From Acinetobacter cumulans (GTDB lineage Bacteria > Pseudomonadota > Gammaproteobacteria > Pseudomonadales > Moraxellaceae), in NCBI RefSeq assembly GCF_003024525.3, contig NZ_CP035934.2, forward strand, positions 620,001 through 684,000: 64,000 nt of DNA. The letters are read 5' to 3'. The notes under the pieces were generated by a model. That model was not told the origin of the DNA. It saw nothing but the letters and a program-made list of their open reading frames with translations, and searched no databases. Below, in pieces: positions 38,107-46,391 of this stretch. The position numbers were made by a program, and so were the translations under genes. Each line of letters starts with the position of its first letter. Position 1 is the first letter of the stretch.

Positions 38107-40218
38107 ATGCTATTCAAGAAGAAATTAATCAGCGTATCTATTTTTGCCTCTATGGCACCGTTTGCATTTGCAGATGAAGTTTTAACCCAATCTAAGCAGG
38201 GGGCCGTACAACAACTCGATACCATTCATGTACAAGCCCATCCCCTAGAACAATCAGCTGCCGATTTTGCAGTTGCTGATCATATTGTCAGTCAGAAAAA
38301 ATTAGCTGAACGTGGTACAACCATTGGTGATGCTTTGGCTGATGAACTTGGTGTGTATTCAAACCAATACGGTTCAGGCTCTAGCCGTCCAGTGATTCGC
38401 GGGCAAGATGGCCCACGTGTAAAAGTATTACAGCATGCTTCTGAAACCGCAGATGTTTCTGCACTTTCACCAGATCATGCAGTCACGGTTGATCCAATTT
38501 TGGCAAAACAAGTAGAAATCATTCGAGGCCCATCAACTTTACTGTATAGCGCAGGCACGGTGGGTGGTTTAGTGAATGTCACTGATCAAAAAATCCCAAC
38601 GCAAATGCCTGATAAAGGCTACGAAGGTCAAGTTGGTCTCCGCTATAACTCAGGTAGTGATGAAAAGCTGGCGAGTGCTGGGGTCACTGCTGCATTGGGT
38701 GATCAATTTGCGATTCGTGTAGAAGGCTCAAAACGTAAAGCCAATAATTATATCGCGCCAGATTATGTACATGAGCACAGCCATGAACATGATTTGGGCA
38801 ATGGCCAGCATGAAACCCACACTGAGTTTGTAAAAGAACGCCGTGTTGATAATACTTTTGCCGAAGGCCAAACCGTAAATATTGGCGGATCATGGATTCA
38901 TGATCGCGGTTTTGTCGGGCTGTCTTATAGTAATCGTGAAGATCAGTATGGTTTGCCTGGGCATAGTCATGAATATGAAAACTGTCATCCGCATGGTGAT
39001 GCGTTGGACTGTGACGCACATGGTGCAGGTGGTCATACGCATGACCACGATGAAGAAGAGCACGGTGGGCCTTGGGTTGACTTAAAATCTGAGCGTTATG
39101 ATTTACGTACGGAATTGTCTGAACCATTTGCAGGATTTCAAAAGCTTCGTGCACATGCGAGTTATACCGACTATAAGCATGATGAGTTAGAAGAAAGTGA
39201 AGTATTAACCACCTTTAAAAGTAAAGGCTATGATGCACGCTTAGAGTTGGTACATAACCCAATTGCCGATTGGGAAGGTGTGATAGGCACGCAATATAAC
39301 CGCCAAAAGCTGAATATTTCAGGCGAAGAATCCTTGATGAATCCGAGTACCACAGAAAAGTGGAGCTTATTTGGTTTAGAGCATAAGCAGTTTGGTGATT
39401 TCCACGTGGAACTGGGTTTACGTGCCGATCAGCAAAAAATTGATATTGATTCGACACAAAAAGACTTTAGCGATTATGCAATTTCGTACTCAGGTGCAGT
39501 CAACTGGGAATTTGCACCAGACTATAAACTATCCTTTGTGGCATCACATCAAGAACGTTTGCCTTTGGCGCAAGAGCTGTATGCCAATGGCAAACACTTT
39601 GCAACTAATACCTATGAACGTGGCAATGAAAATCTGGGTGTAGAAAAGTCGAATAATGTTGAATTGGGCTTACATTACGAAGCTGATAAGTTGGACTACC
39701 ATGTACATGTATATCACAACTGGTATGACAGCTATATTTATGCAGCAACAACGGCGACACACGACAACTTCCGCTTAGTGGACTATACCCAAGACAAAGC
39801 GAAATTTTATGGTGTAGAGGCGGAAACAGGTTATCAACTGAGTGATCTGTATAAAGTCAGCTTATTTGGTGATTATGTACGAGGTAAAATTGATGGCGCC
39901 AATGCACCGCGCGTACCTTCAGGCCGTTTAGGGACTAAAGTGGATGCAAAATTCACGGATCAGTGGTCAGGTTTAGCAGAGTATTATCATGTGTTTAAGC
40001 AAGATAAATTTGCAGACTTTGAGCAAGAGACGCAAGGCTATAATATGGTGAACCTAGGCGTATCGTATGCAGGACAATATGCCAAAGACAACGATTATCG
40101 TGTGTATTTTAAAGCCAATAACCTGTTAGATGATCAAGTTTATTCACATGCATCGTATTTATCGACCATTCCACAAGTTGGCCGTAACTTTAGCGTAGGC
40201 GTAGAGTTTGGCTTTTAA
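38107..40218 (+). CDS. znuD: ZnuD-like TonB-dependent zinc receptor
   Basis: 703-residue outer-membrane receptor. A signal peptide ends at about residue 22 (FAFA|DE). A TonB box-like LDTIHVQAH is at about 37-45, a plug domain with RPVIRGQDGPRVKVLQ and VEIIRGPSTLLYSAGTVGGLVNV follows, and a 22-strand barrel ends GRNFSVGVEFGF. Two His-rich external loops (about residues 219-241 and 286-322, rich in HSH, HEHD, HTHDHDEEEH) are typical of ZnuD and bind zinc. A strong Zur box precedes it. It probably works with a separate ZnuABC system not in this window. Confidence 0.88.
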   Translation: MLFKKKLISVSIFASMAPFAFADEVLTQSKQGAVQQLDTIHVQAHPLEQSAADFAVADHIVSQKKLAERGTTIGDALADELGVYSNQYGSGSSRPVIRGQDGPRVKVLQHASETADVSALSPDHAVTVDPILAKQVEIIRGPSTLLYSAGTVGGLVNVTDQKIPTQMPDKGYEGQVGLRYNSGSDEKLASAGVTAALGDQFAIRVEGSKRKANNYIAPDYVHEHSHEHDLGNGQHETHTEFVKERRVDNTFAEGQTVNIGGSWIHDRGFVGLSYSNREDQYGLPGHSHEYENCHPHGDALDCDAHGAGGHTHDHDEEEHGGPWVDLKSERYDLRTELSEPFAGFQKLRAHASYTDYKHDELEESEVLTTFKSKGYDARLELVHNPIADWEGVIGTQYNRQKLNISGEESLMNPSTTEKWSLFGLEHKQFGDFHVELGLRADQQKIDIDSTQKDFSDYAISYSGAVNWEFAPDYKLSFVASHQERLPLAQELYANGKHFATNTYERGNENLGVEKSNNVELGLHYEADKLDYHVHVYHNWYDSYIYAATTATHDNFRLVDYTQDKAKFYGVEAETGYQLSDLYKVSLFGDYVRGKIDGANAPRVPSGRLGTKVDAKFTDQWSGLAEYYHVFKQDKFADFEQETQGYNMVNLGVSYAGQYAKDNDYRVYFKANNLLDDQVYSHASYLSTIPQVGRNFSVGVEFGF

Positions 40219-40299
40219 ATGAGTTGCAATCATGAGTGCGCAATAGCCCTTTGATTGCATACAATCACAGAAATCCGCTTGAAAAATCAATGGATAATA

Positions 40300-40330
40300 C
40301 CTAGTCTGAGCATATTGGACTAGGTTTTTT
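40300..40330 (+). terminator. znuD terminator hairpin abutting the next gene
   Basis: The stem CCTAGTC/GACTAGG (40300-40306, 40318-40324) is followed by TTTTTT. The next start codon lies only four bases later, and its only possible ribosome site (AGG in the 3' arm) is inside the stem. Confidence 0.75.
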
Positions 40331-40333
40331 ATT

Positions 40334-41800
40334 ATGCGTATTTTTGAGCGAATCCACCGTAAACTCAATTGGTCTACACGTCGATATGTGGGGCTGGTTG
40401 TAGGGTTATTGGCGCTAGGCTATTTATCTTCCGCGGTATATCACATGTATAAGCCTTTACCAGAAGGGCTGGATTACACGGGTAAATTACGTCATGCAAA
40501 TGTGGAATTTTTGGTTGATCAAACTTATCTTGATGCGACAGGTCAGCAACATGTAGATCAGCAAATTTTCAAGCAAATGCTTCAATTGATTGAGCAGGCG
40601 CAAAGCACGATTGTGATCGATATGTTCTTGTTTAATCAGCAAGTAGGCGATTCTAAAGTACAGCATCAAGCGCTTATGCAACAATTGACGAATGCGCTTA
40701 TTCAGAAGCGTAAATACAATCCTAATCTCGAAATTAAGTTCATCACTGATCCAATCAATACCGTTTACGGTGGTGTGTATTCTGAGCAATACCATGACTT
40801 GCGCCAAGTTGGGATTGATGTGATTGAAACCGATTTAAGTCCATTGCGTGCATCTAATCCAACGTGGTCTGGCATTTGGTATTTATGTTGTCAGGGAATG
40901 GGAAATAACACGGAATCAGGCTGGTTGCCGAATCCATTTGGCAATGAAAAAATCACTTTGCGTAGCTACTTTGAGCTTCTAAATTTTAAAGCCAATCATC
41001 GTAAAACTATGGTGGTGGACACGGTTGATGGTTGGAAAGCCTTAGTTAGTTCCATGAATCCACATGATGGAAGCTCACGCCATTCAAATGTGGCCTTGTT
41101 AGTTCAAGGCAAAACCGCACTGGATGTGCTGCAGACAGAACAAGCTGTTGGTGCAATGTCGAAAGCCAATTTGCCGGCAGTGATTACGGGCGAATTTGAA
41201 GAGGCGAAAACATTACCGCAAGTTCAAGTGCTGACTGAAGGTGCGATTTATCAGGCTGTATTGGACTCGATTAAAAGTAGTCAAAAGGCTGGCGTAGAAA
41301 TCGACATCGCAATGTTTTATTTATCTGAGCGTCAGATTATTCAACAGTTAATTGCAGCACATCAACGCGGTGTAAAAATCCGAGTACTCTTAGATCCAAA
41401 TAAAGATGCGTTTGGCCGTACTAAAAATGGTATTCCTAACCGGCCAGTGGCGGCTGAGCTGAACAATGCGGGTATTGATGTGCGTTGGTGCAATACCCAA
41501 GGCGAGCAGTGCCACAGTAAAATGCTGTTAAAACGTGATATGTATACGACTCAATTGATTTTAGGTTCGGCAAATTTCACTGCACGCAATTTAAAAAACT
41601 ATAATTTGGAAACAGATTTAAATGTTATTGGTGGGCGTGATGCTCAGGTATTTACACAAGCCAATCAGTATTTTAATCGTGCATGGTCAAATTTAGATGG
41701 CCGTCAAATGAGTGTGCCATATCGTCAATATGCTGATGAATCTAAACTGAAATATGCCTTATACCGTTTTATGGAATGGAGCGGGTTATCTACTTTTTAG
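40334..41800 (+). CDS. Phospholipase D-like / cardiolipin synthase-like protein
   Basis: 488 residues; N-terminal membrane helix (about 20-42) with the rest in the periplasm or at the membrane. Two PLD repeats are visible. The first has a regular HxKx4D (HRKTMVVD, His 222). The second begins CHSKMLLKRD (His 394), where the eighth residue is Arg and the Asp is one place later, so it is degenerate or shifted; GSANFTARN follows normally. Cardiolipin synthesis or a phospholipid-head-group exchange is inferred from the family. The start codon is 4 bases after a terminator (see findings). Confidence 0.75.
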   Translation: MRIFERIHRKLNWSTRRYVGLVVGLLALGYLSSAVYHMYKPLPEGLDYTGKLRHANVEFLVDQTYLDATGQQHVDQQIFKQMLQLIEQAQSTIVIDMFLFNQQVGDSKVQHQALMQQLTNALIQKRKYNPNLEIKFITDPINTVYGGVYSEQYHDLRQVGIDVIETDLSPLRASNPTWSGIWYLCCQGMGNNTESGWLPNPFGNEKITLRSYFELLNFKANHRKTMVVDTVDGWKALVSSMNPHDGSSRHSNVALLVQGKTALDVLQTEQAVGAMSKANLPAVITGEFEEAKTLPQVQVLTEGAIYQAVLDSIKSSQKAGVEIDIAMFYLSERQIIQQLIAAHQRGVKIRVLLDPNKDAFGRTKNGIPNRPVAAELNNAGIDVRWCNTQGEQCHSKMLLKRDMYTTQLILGSANFTARNLKNYNLETDLNVIGGRDAQVFTQANQYFNRAWSNLDGRQMSVPYRQYADESKLKYALYRFMEWSGLSTF

Positions 41801-41819
41801 AATTGTATTAATCTCCTTC

Positions 41820-41878
41820 AATCCCTCTTTTCAAAAGAGGGACTTTCCTCCCTTTTTAAAGGGAGGTTAGGAGGGATT
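41820..41878. repeat. Nested inverted-repeat element
   Basis: Outer arms AATCCCTC (41820-41827) and GAGGGATT (41871-41878) enclose two hairpins, CCCTCTTTTCAAAAGAGGG (41823-41841) and CCTCCCTTTTTAAAGGGAGG (41847-41866). Stacked hairpins of this kind fit a dispersed intergenic REP/MITE-like repeat. It could also end both convergent genes. Confidence 0.6.
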
Positions 41879-41887
41879 TAATAAGTT

Positions 41888-42385
41888 TTAATTCTTCGGT
41901 TCTGGATTTGGTGGTACTAAGGTATCTAAATCCTTATCCGTCATATTATCCAATTCATGCAAATCAGTTTTGATTTTCCACTTGCTTTCATCTTCTACAG
42001 GTTGTGGCAAGCGTGCCTCAAGCCAGTCACAGACCACATCGGGTGGAAAGTCGTCATGATTACATTGAATGACCCATGCTAAAAATTGTTTAGCTTCACC
42101 ATTCATATAGGGTGGTGGTGATACCGGTAAAAACTGAGTCGGTAAGCGTTCATTTTTAGAAATATAGTTCAACACATGGCCAAGCTCTTGTACGGTTTGC
42201 CATGCCAAGGGATGATCGACATTAATTTGAAATTTAAACCACCATGCACTTTTACCATCTGTACCATAAGAGTCAATATGGTTTTGTTGCACACTCGGAA
42301 CTTTACAGAAGAATTGATAAAGTCGGTCAAAACTTAATTCAGACACAGCTTTGGATCCACAACGAAATAAAAAGAATATTAGCAT
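41888..42385 (-). CDS. Hypothetical cytoplasmic protein
   Basis: 165 residues from ATG 42385; a TTG at 42412 in the same frame would add nine residues. No signal peptide or membrane helix is certain beyond a hydrophobic MLIFFLFRCG start. The remainder is Trp- and acidic-rich (FKFQINVDHPLAWQTVQELG, VVCDWLEARLPQPVEDES) with a proline-rich C-terminus. I do not recognise a family. It is convergent on the PLD gene and divergent from the RcnB-like gene, so it is a single transcription unit. Confidence 0.55.
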   Translation of the reverse strand: MLIFFLFRCGSKAVSELSFDRLYQFFCKVPSVQQNHIDSYGTDGKSAWWFKFQINVDHPLAWQTVQELGHVLNYISKNERLPTQFLPVSPPPYMNGEAKQFLAWVIQCNHDDFPPDVVCDWLEARLPQPVEDESKWKIKTDLHELDNMTDKDLDTLVPPNPEPKN

Positions 42386-42517
42386 ATTCCACTGTAATGA
42401 ATGCTCATTCAATCTTATTCATGCTTATCTACGGCATTGCAAAAAATCCCTGCAGTGTTCATTTTTTCTCCTAAAAATGCTTTTATAATGAATGCACATA
42501 TAGAGGAGGAGCATCTT

Positions 42518-43009
42518 GTGAGAACAGCATTATTTGCATTAAGTCTAACAGCTGGATTACTCAGTGCGAGTCCGTTGACCTTTGCTGAAAATCAATGGGC
42601 AAACTATCAGGGTGTTCCGAGTGCGCAGCAAAACAGACCTATGCCACCGCATAATGGTTATCAGCAACAGGGGCACCGTCCTAACTATCCACAACAGCCT
42701 AATGTTCAGCATTATCCGCAGTATCCAAACAATTCACAGCATCGTCCGCCCATTTACCCAAATCAACCGCGTCCGCCACAGCACCGTCCACCAATTCAAA
42801 ATGGTATTAGTATCCAGTACCAAGCACCCACAACAATTATTCAAAATTCGCAAAGTTATAGTTGGGTCAATGGTGATCCTGCTACGGCCAGTATTTCGAG
42901 TTCCACTTATCGTGTGATTTCAGATTGGCACCGACTAGGTTTGCCTGCACCACCAACAGGTATGTTTTGGATCTTTGAAAATGGTCGTTATGTCTTAGCA
43001 TCGAATTGA
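42518..43009 (+). CDS. RcnB-like secreted Pro/Gln-rich protein
   Basis: 163 residues from GTG 42518, preceded by GAGGAGGA at the right spacing; a longer frame from 42401 lacks one. The signal peptide MRTALFALSLTAGLLSASPLTFA is clear. The middle (about 27-100) is a low-complexity tract of Pro, Gln, His and Asn. The C-terminal YRVISDWHRLGLPAPPTGMFWIFENGRYVLA is the domain of RcnB/YohN-type proteins, implicated in nickel/cobalt homeostasis. With a His-rich centre, metal binding in the periplasm is plausible but unproved. Confidence 0.75.
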   Translation: MRTALFALSLTAGLLSASPLTFAENQWANYQGVPSAQQNRPMPPHNGYQQQGHRPNYPQQPNVQHYPQYPNNSQHRPPIYPNQPRPPQHRPPIQNGISIQYQAPTTIIQNSQSYSWVNGDPATASISSSTYRVISDWHRLGLPAPPTGMFWIFENGRYVLASN

Positions 43010-43103
43010 TCAGGTTTTATCAGATATCCCGAACCCTCACTTCACGTCACTTTTAAAGCAGTGCTTTAAAGCTTGCTCAGGTGAGGACGGGCACTATCAG
43101 AGT

Positions 43104-43601
43104 CTATGCGAGTTCATCATCTTCTGGGCGTGGGGTTTTGCCTTCAGGTAGTGGTTTTTCGGTGTGTTTATCACGAATAACCGATGGATATGTCCAAGAT
43201 GCATAGCGCACGACCAAAATGGCAAAGGCTAAAATTAAAATAGACCCCGTAATAATCACCAAATCCATACTGGCTTTGTGCGTGTGTTGGATGTCAGCAA
43301 TTAATAATCGTGTCAGTGCTGTAATGGCAATATAAATTAGAAAACGTACGGGCATGTGATTGGTTTTAAAGTATATCCCCACCATTGCACCCAGTTCTAA
43401 GTAAATAAACAGCAAGAGAATATCGTCAATAGTCGCGAATTTTTTTACGGTGAGTATTTCAAAAACCGTATGTCCAGCAGACCAAATCACCATACAGCCA
43501 ATAATAAATAAAGCAATGTAGTGAAAGCTTTCTACGGCAAGATTGCCTAAACGATCGAGGAGGGATTCAAGTTTTATAATTCGTGGGTCGCGGTGGCTCA
43601 T
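43104..43601 (-). CDS. psiE: Phosphate-starvation-inducible PsiE-like membrane protein
   Basis: 165 residues with four membrane helices (about 25-45, 56-75, 84-102, 110-130) and a basic, proline-rich C-terminus. The sequence ALFIIGCMVIWSAGHTVFEILT and LLFIYLELGAMVGIYFKTNHMPVRFLIYIAITALTRLLI are diagnostic of PsiE, whose role is unknown although E. coli psiE is induced by phosphate limitation. It is divergent from the PaiB gene, with a perfect palindrome between the two. Confidence 0.85.
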   Translation of the reverse strand: MSHRDPRIIKLESLLDRLGNLAVESFHYIALFIIGCMVIWSAGHTVFEILTVKKFATIDDILLLFIYLELGAMVGIYFKTNHMPVRFLIYIAITALTRLLIADIQHTHKASMDLVIITGSILILAFAILVVRYASWTYPSVIRDKHTEKPLPEGKTPRPEDDELA

Positions 43602-43649
43602 GGCTTATCCTCCTATATAAAGTGTTAAATTTCATTAAATAACAAGCAA

Positions 43650-43667
43650 GTTTCATGCACATGAAAC
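43650..43667. promoter_or_regulatory. Candidate operator palindrome between psiE and paiB
   Basis: GTTTCATGCACATGAAAC is a perfect 8-2-8 inverted repeat, 48 bp before psiE and 85 bp before the PaiB gene. No T run follows, so an operator rather than a terminator is suggested. The binding protein is unknown. Confidence 0.4.
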
Positions 43668-43752
43668 AGCGAAATTAGATTTTTTTTTTAAATAAATCGG
43701 CTGAATTTTAATGTTATGTTGTTCGGGTAATATTTCGTCTGAGAAAAATAGA

Positions 43753-44373
43753 ATGTATTTACCGACTCATTTTCAGCAGGAAGATTTAACGGAGCTATTT
43801 GACTGTATTGAAGCGCATCCATTAGCCAGTGTGATGGTGGTTCATGAAGGGGAAATTGAGGCCAATCATATTCCGCTGGAACTGGATCGTTCAGCTGGCA
43901 AAAAGGGCATGCTTCGTGGACATATTGCCAAAGCAAATCCGCTGTTTAACTTACTGGAACATGAGCGATCAGCTTATGTTATTTTTCATGCAGATCAGGC
44001 ATATATTTCGCCAAATTGGTACGAAGGAAAACAAGAACATCACCGTGTCGTGCCGACATGGAATTATCGTGTAGTCCATGTTAAAGGCAAGATACGTAAA
44101 ATTGCAGATGAAAAATATTTGCGTGGAATTTTGGCTCGTTTAACTCGTACTCATGAAGCGAAGCAACCTGTTCCATGGAAAATGGGTGATGCACCGAATG
44201 ATTTTATTGCTGAACAGTTAGAGAAAATTGTGGCGATTGAAATCGAAATAGACTCAATTGTGGGTAAGCTTAAAGTGAGTCAAAACCGTAGTGCTGTAGA
44301 TGCTGAAAATGTCGCAAAGGCCCTAGAGATTTCGAATGCTGAAATGGCGGAGTCAGTTCGACAGTATCGATAA
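43753..44373 (+). CDS. PaiB-like FMN-binding negative regulator
   Basis: 206 residues from ATG 43753 (a longer frame from 43711 has no ribosome site and is not needed). It begins MYLPTHFQQEDLTELFDCIEAHPLASVMVVHEGEIEANHIPLEL, contains PLFNLLEHERSAYVIFHADQAYISPNWY and VPTWNYRVVHVKGKI, the flavin-fold marks of PaiB/pyridoxamine-oxidase-related proteins. PaiB in Bacillus is a transcriptional repressor with PaiA; no PaiA gene is adjacent. Whether this copy binds DNA is unknown. Confidence 0.8.
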   Translation: MYLPTHFQQEDLTELFDCIEAHPLASVMVVHEGEIEANHIPLELDRSAGKKGMLRGHIAKANPLFNLLEHERSAYVIFHADQAYISPNWYEGKQEHHRVVPTWNYRVVHVKGKIRKIADEKYLRGILARLTRTHEAKQPVPWKMGDAPNDFIAEQLEKIVAIEIEIDSIVGKLKVSQNRSAVDAENVAKALEISNAEMAESVRQYR

Positions 44374-44980
44374 TAATTTGAAATAAGGGTAAATAAATTT
44401 ATATGTCTAAACAATTTAGTATCCAATTGAAAGAGTGGTTTTTGAATATTGTAACTATAATCGTTATACCCTTGTATATTATTGCTATTTATAAAATTTT
44501 AATAACATATGACCTTGATAAAATTGTCAAATATTTGCCGCTAGCAACATTTGTCCTTGCTTGTATAGCTTTCTTTTTTGCCTTGAGAACATATTGGCGT
44601 AAATCATCAATTAGTGTAAAAGCTTCATATATTCCAAGCCCAGACTCTCATTATGGTAAAGCTTACATTCATCAATATCTGCTTGAAAGTGAAAAAGATA
44701 AAGCAATAGTAGTATTTAAAGTTTATTTGAGAATAGGCTACGATACATATGTTCTCCTTGAAGACTTTAGATCGAAACCACTTATATTAAAAGCATATGA
44801 AGTTCATCAGAGAGAGTTTGAGCGTATTCATTGGCATAGTTCGAATGAATATAAGTTAGATTTGACTAAAGTTTTGAGTGATCCCAAAATTCCTAAAAGT
44901 ATTGTTTTATCAACTTCAGAAGGTAAATATGTTACTAAGACGGTAATCCTCCCATAAATAACCGAAGTTAAAAGTAGAGG

Positions 44981-45796
44981 TTAAGCAGCCATTAGAGGTG
45001 GCTTTCCTTTGTTAGCTTGATGTGGTCTTTCATGGTTGTAATGCCACAACCAGTTTGTTGCATAATCTTGTACTTCATCCAAAGTATCAAATAAATGCTT
45101 GCTCAGCCAACTATAACGTATGGTCCGATTATAGCGTTCAATATACGCATTCTGCTGTGGCTTACCCGGTTGAATATATTCAATACGAATACCGTGCTCA
45201 GTAGCCCAGCGCACAAATTCGTGACTGATAAATTCGGGACCATTATCGCATCGGATCACTAACGGTTTTTCTCTCCACTCCAGCAATTGATTCAACGTAC
45301 GAATAACCCTGATTGTGGGCAATGAGAACCCTGCTTCAATGGCTAGGCCTTCGCGGCGGTAATCATCAATCACATTCAATAATCGAAACTTGCGACCATC
45401 GGAAAGCTGATCATGCATAAAATCTAATGACCAAACCTGATTTTCTCGGATTGGTTCTTTCAATGGTTCAGGCGCATGCCGTTTTAGTCTTCTTCTCGGT
45501 TTAATACGCAGATTCAGTGCCAACTCACAGTAAATGCGGTAAACCCGCTTGTGATTCCAGCAGCAACTCTCAACATGCCGTAAATACGAGAAGCACAAAC
45601 CAAAGCCCCAATCGGAATTTTCCTCAGTGAGTTCAATGAGCTGTTCAGCAATGAGTGCATTGTCATCACTGAGTTTGGCTTGATAGCGGTAGCAGGTTTC
45701 ACTAATGCCAAATGCTTTACAAGCCAAACGAATACTAATGGCATGCTGGGCAACTGCCTGTTGTGCCATCTTACGCCGGCAAGATGGCTTTACCAC
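44981..45796 (-). CDS. IS3-family transposase OrfB (integrase core)
   Basis: 271 residues of the IS3 OrfB type, made as an OrfAB fusion by a -1 shift. After a basic helix-turn-helix-like start ([25 protein letters not shown]) comes the DDE retroviral-type catalytic domain: the first Asp is in [11 protein letters not shown], the second in [14 protein letters not shown], and the Glu in [13 protein letters not shown] at the usual D35E spacing. The ending [26 protein letters not shown] block is diagnostic. The open frame looks intact, so the enzyme may be active. Confidence 0.92.
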   Translation of the reverse strand: MVKPSCRRKMAQQAVAQHAISIRLACKAFGISETCYRYQAKLSDDNALIAEQLIELTEENSDWGFGLCFSYLRHVESCCWNHKRVYRIYCELALNLRIKPRRRLKRHAPEPLKEPIRENQVWSLDFMHDQLSDGRKFRLLNVIDDYRREGLAIEAGFSLPTIRVIRTLNQLLEWREKPLVIRCDNGPEFISHEFVRWATEHGIRIEYIQPGKPQQNAYIERYNRTIRYSWLSKHLFDTLDEVQDYATNWLWHYNHERPHQANKGKPPLMAA

Positions 45797-46056
45797 TTTT
45801 TTGCCATCGCTTCCTGGATGATTTCGGCCTTTAATCGCTCTTCCGCATACATCTTTTTAAGTCTGGTATTTTCGGCTTCTAGCTCTTTCAGTCGAGCCAT
45901 TAATGATGTATCCATACCACCATATTTGGCACGCCATTTATAAAAGGTAGCATTACTCATGCCGTGTTCACGGCAAAGGGTCGCTACAGGTGTGCCAGAT
46001 TCTGCCTGTTTCAAGATGGACATGATCTGACTATCAGTAAATTTAGATGTTTTCAT
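45790..46056 (-). CDS. IS3-family OrfA
   Basis: 88 residues. A helix-turn-helix ([47 protein letters not shown]) is followed by a leucine-zipper-like coiled coil ([32 protein letters not shown]). It overlaps orfB by 7 bp. The slippery heptamer A AAA AAG lies at the end of orfA (CTTTTTT at 45796-45802 on the plus strand), followed by TGG TAA, so a -1 shift would yield the OrfAB transposase. OrfA alone normally represses. Confidence 0.92.
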   Translation of the reverse strand: MKTSKFTDSQIMSILKQAESGTPVATLCREHGMSNATFYKWRAKYGGMDTSLMARLKELEAENTRLKKMYAEERLKAEIIQEAMAKKW

Positions 46057-46342
46057 GCAGAATCTCCTGCTCGTATCTTAAGAGAAAATTCTACTTTTAG
46101 ATCCTATTATTTTTAGGGGGGATTACCAGACAATTGTTGATCCTTGGTATGTAGAAACTTCAGATGCTGATTATGCAATAATTGGTGGTCAAGAACCTAT
46201 ACGAACAATACAAGGTTATCAAACTTGGAAAGACCAAGAATTTATAGAGTTGACTGATAAAGATGTTTCTAAAAACTTTTTGATTTACTGCAAAAGATGG
46301 TTGTGTAAAAAGTTTCATTTATAACAATGAAAGACTCATTAT

Positions 46343-46372
46343 AAAAAAAGCCCGAATATTCGGGCTTTTTTT
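46343..46372. terminator. Bidirectional terminator after the split gene
   Basis: The perfect palindrome GCCCGAATATTCGGGC (46350-46365) lies between a seven-A run and a seven-T run. It serves the split membrane-protein gene (plus) and the acyl-CoA dehydrogenase gene (minus). Confidence 0.9.
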
Positions 46373-46391
46373 ATTTCAAACTTAAAGAGGC

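Larger units (their letters stand above)
44942..46127 (-). mobile_element. IS3-family insertion sequence
   Basis: A 1186-bp element with imperfect terminal repeats of about 37 bp: GGTAATCC begins both ends read outward, and a shared AAAAGTAGA closes them. It is flanked by the 4-bp direct repeat AGAC (44938-44941 and 46128-46131), or a 3-bp GAC with an end one base longer. It codes for OrfA and OrfB on the minus strand, with a programmed frameshift site. The target was a membrane-protein gene, and the duplication being intact suggests a recent insertion. I do not assign an ISfinder name. Confidence 0.88.
44403..46324 (+). pseudogene. Membrane-protein gene split by an IS3 element
   Basis: The intact gene can be read across the insertion: residues 1-179 (44403-44941) plus the tail at 46132-46324, after deleting the element and one copy of the AGAC duplication. 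The frame is restored exactly (..TK then TIVDPWYVETSDADYAIIG..) and gives 243 residues ending CKRWLCKKFHL. The N-terminus has two membrane helices (about 13-33 and 44-63); the rest is soluble, with a beta-rich centre. No family recognised. Two in-frame stops inside the element cut off the upstream copy at 184 residues. Confidence 0.85.

Noticed and set aside
38684..39154. A 156-residue minus-strand frame, His-rich, inside the zinc receptor gene
   Set aside because: Antisense shadow of the His-rich loops; no ribosome site and explained by the znuD gene on the plus strand.
42582..42917. A 111-residue plus-strand frame inside the RcnB-like gene
   Set aside because: Overlaps the real gene in another frame, which has a signal peptide and a known C-terminal domain.
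43680..43690. Long T tract upstream of the PaiB-like gene considered as a phase-variable switch
   Set aside because: It lies outside the coding frame, and a simple T run in AT-rich DNA is not evidence of switching.
44403..44957. The upstream piece considered as an intact 184-residue gene
   Set aside because: Its last five codons come from the IS end; the true frame continues beyond the element.
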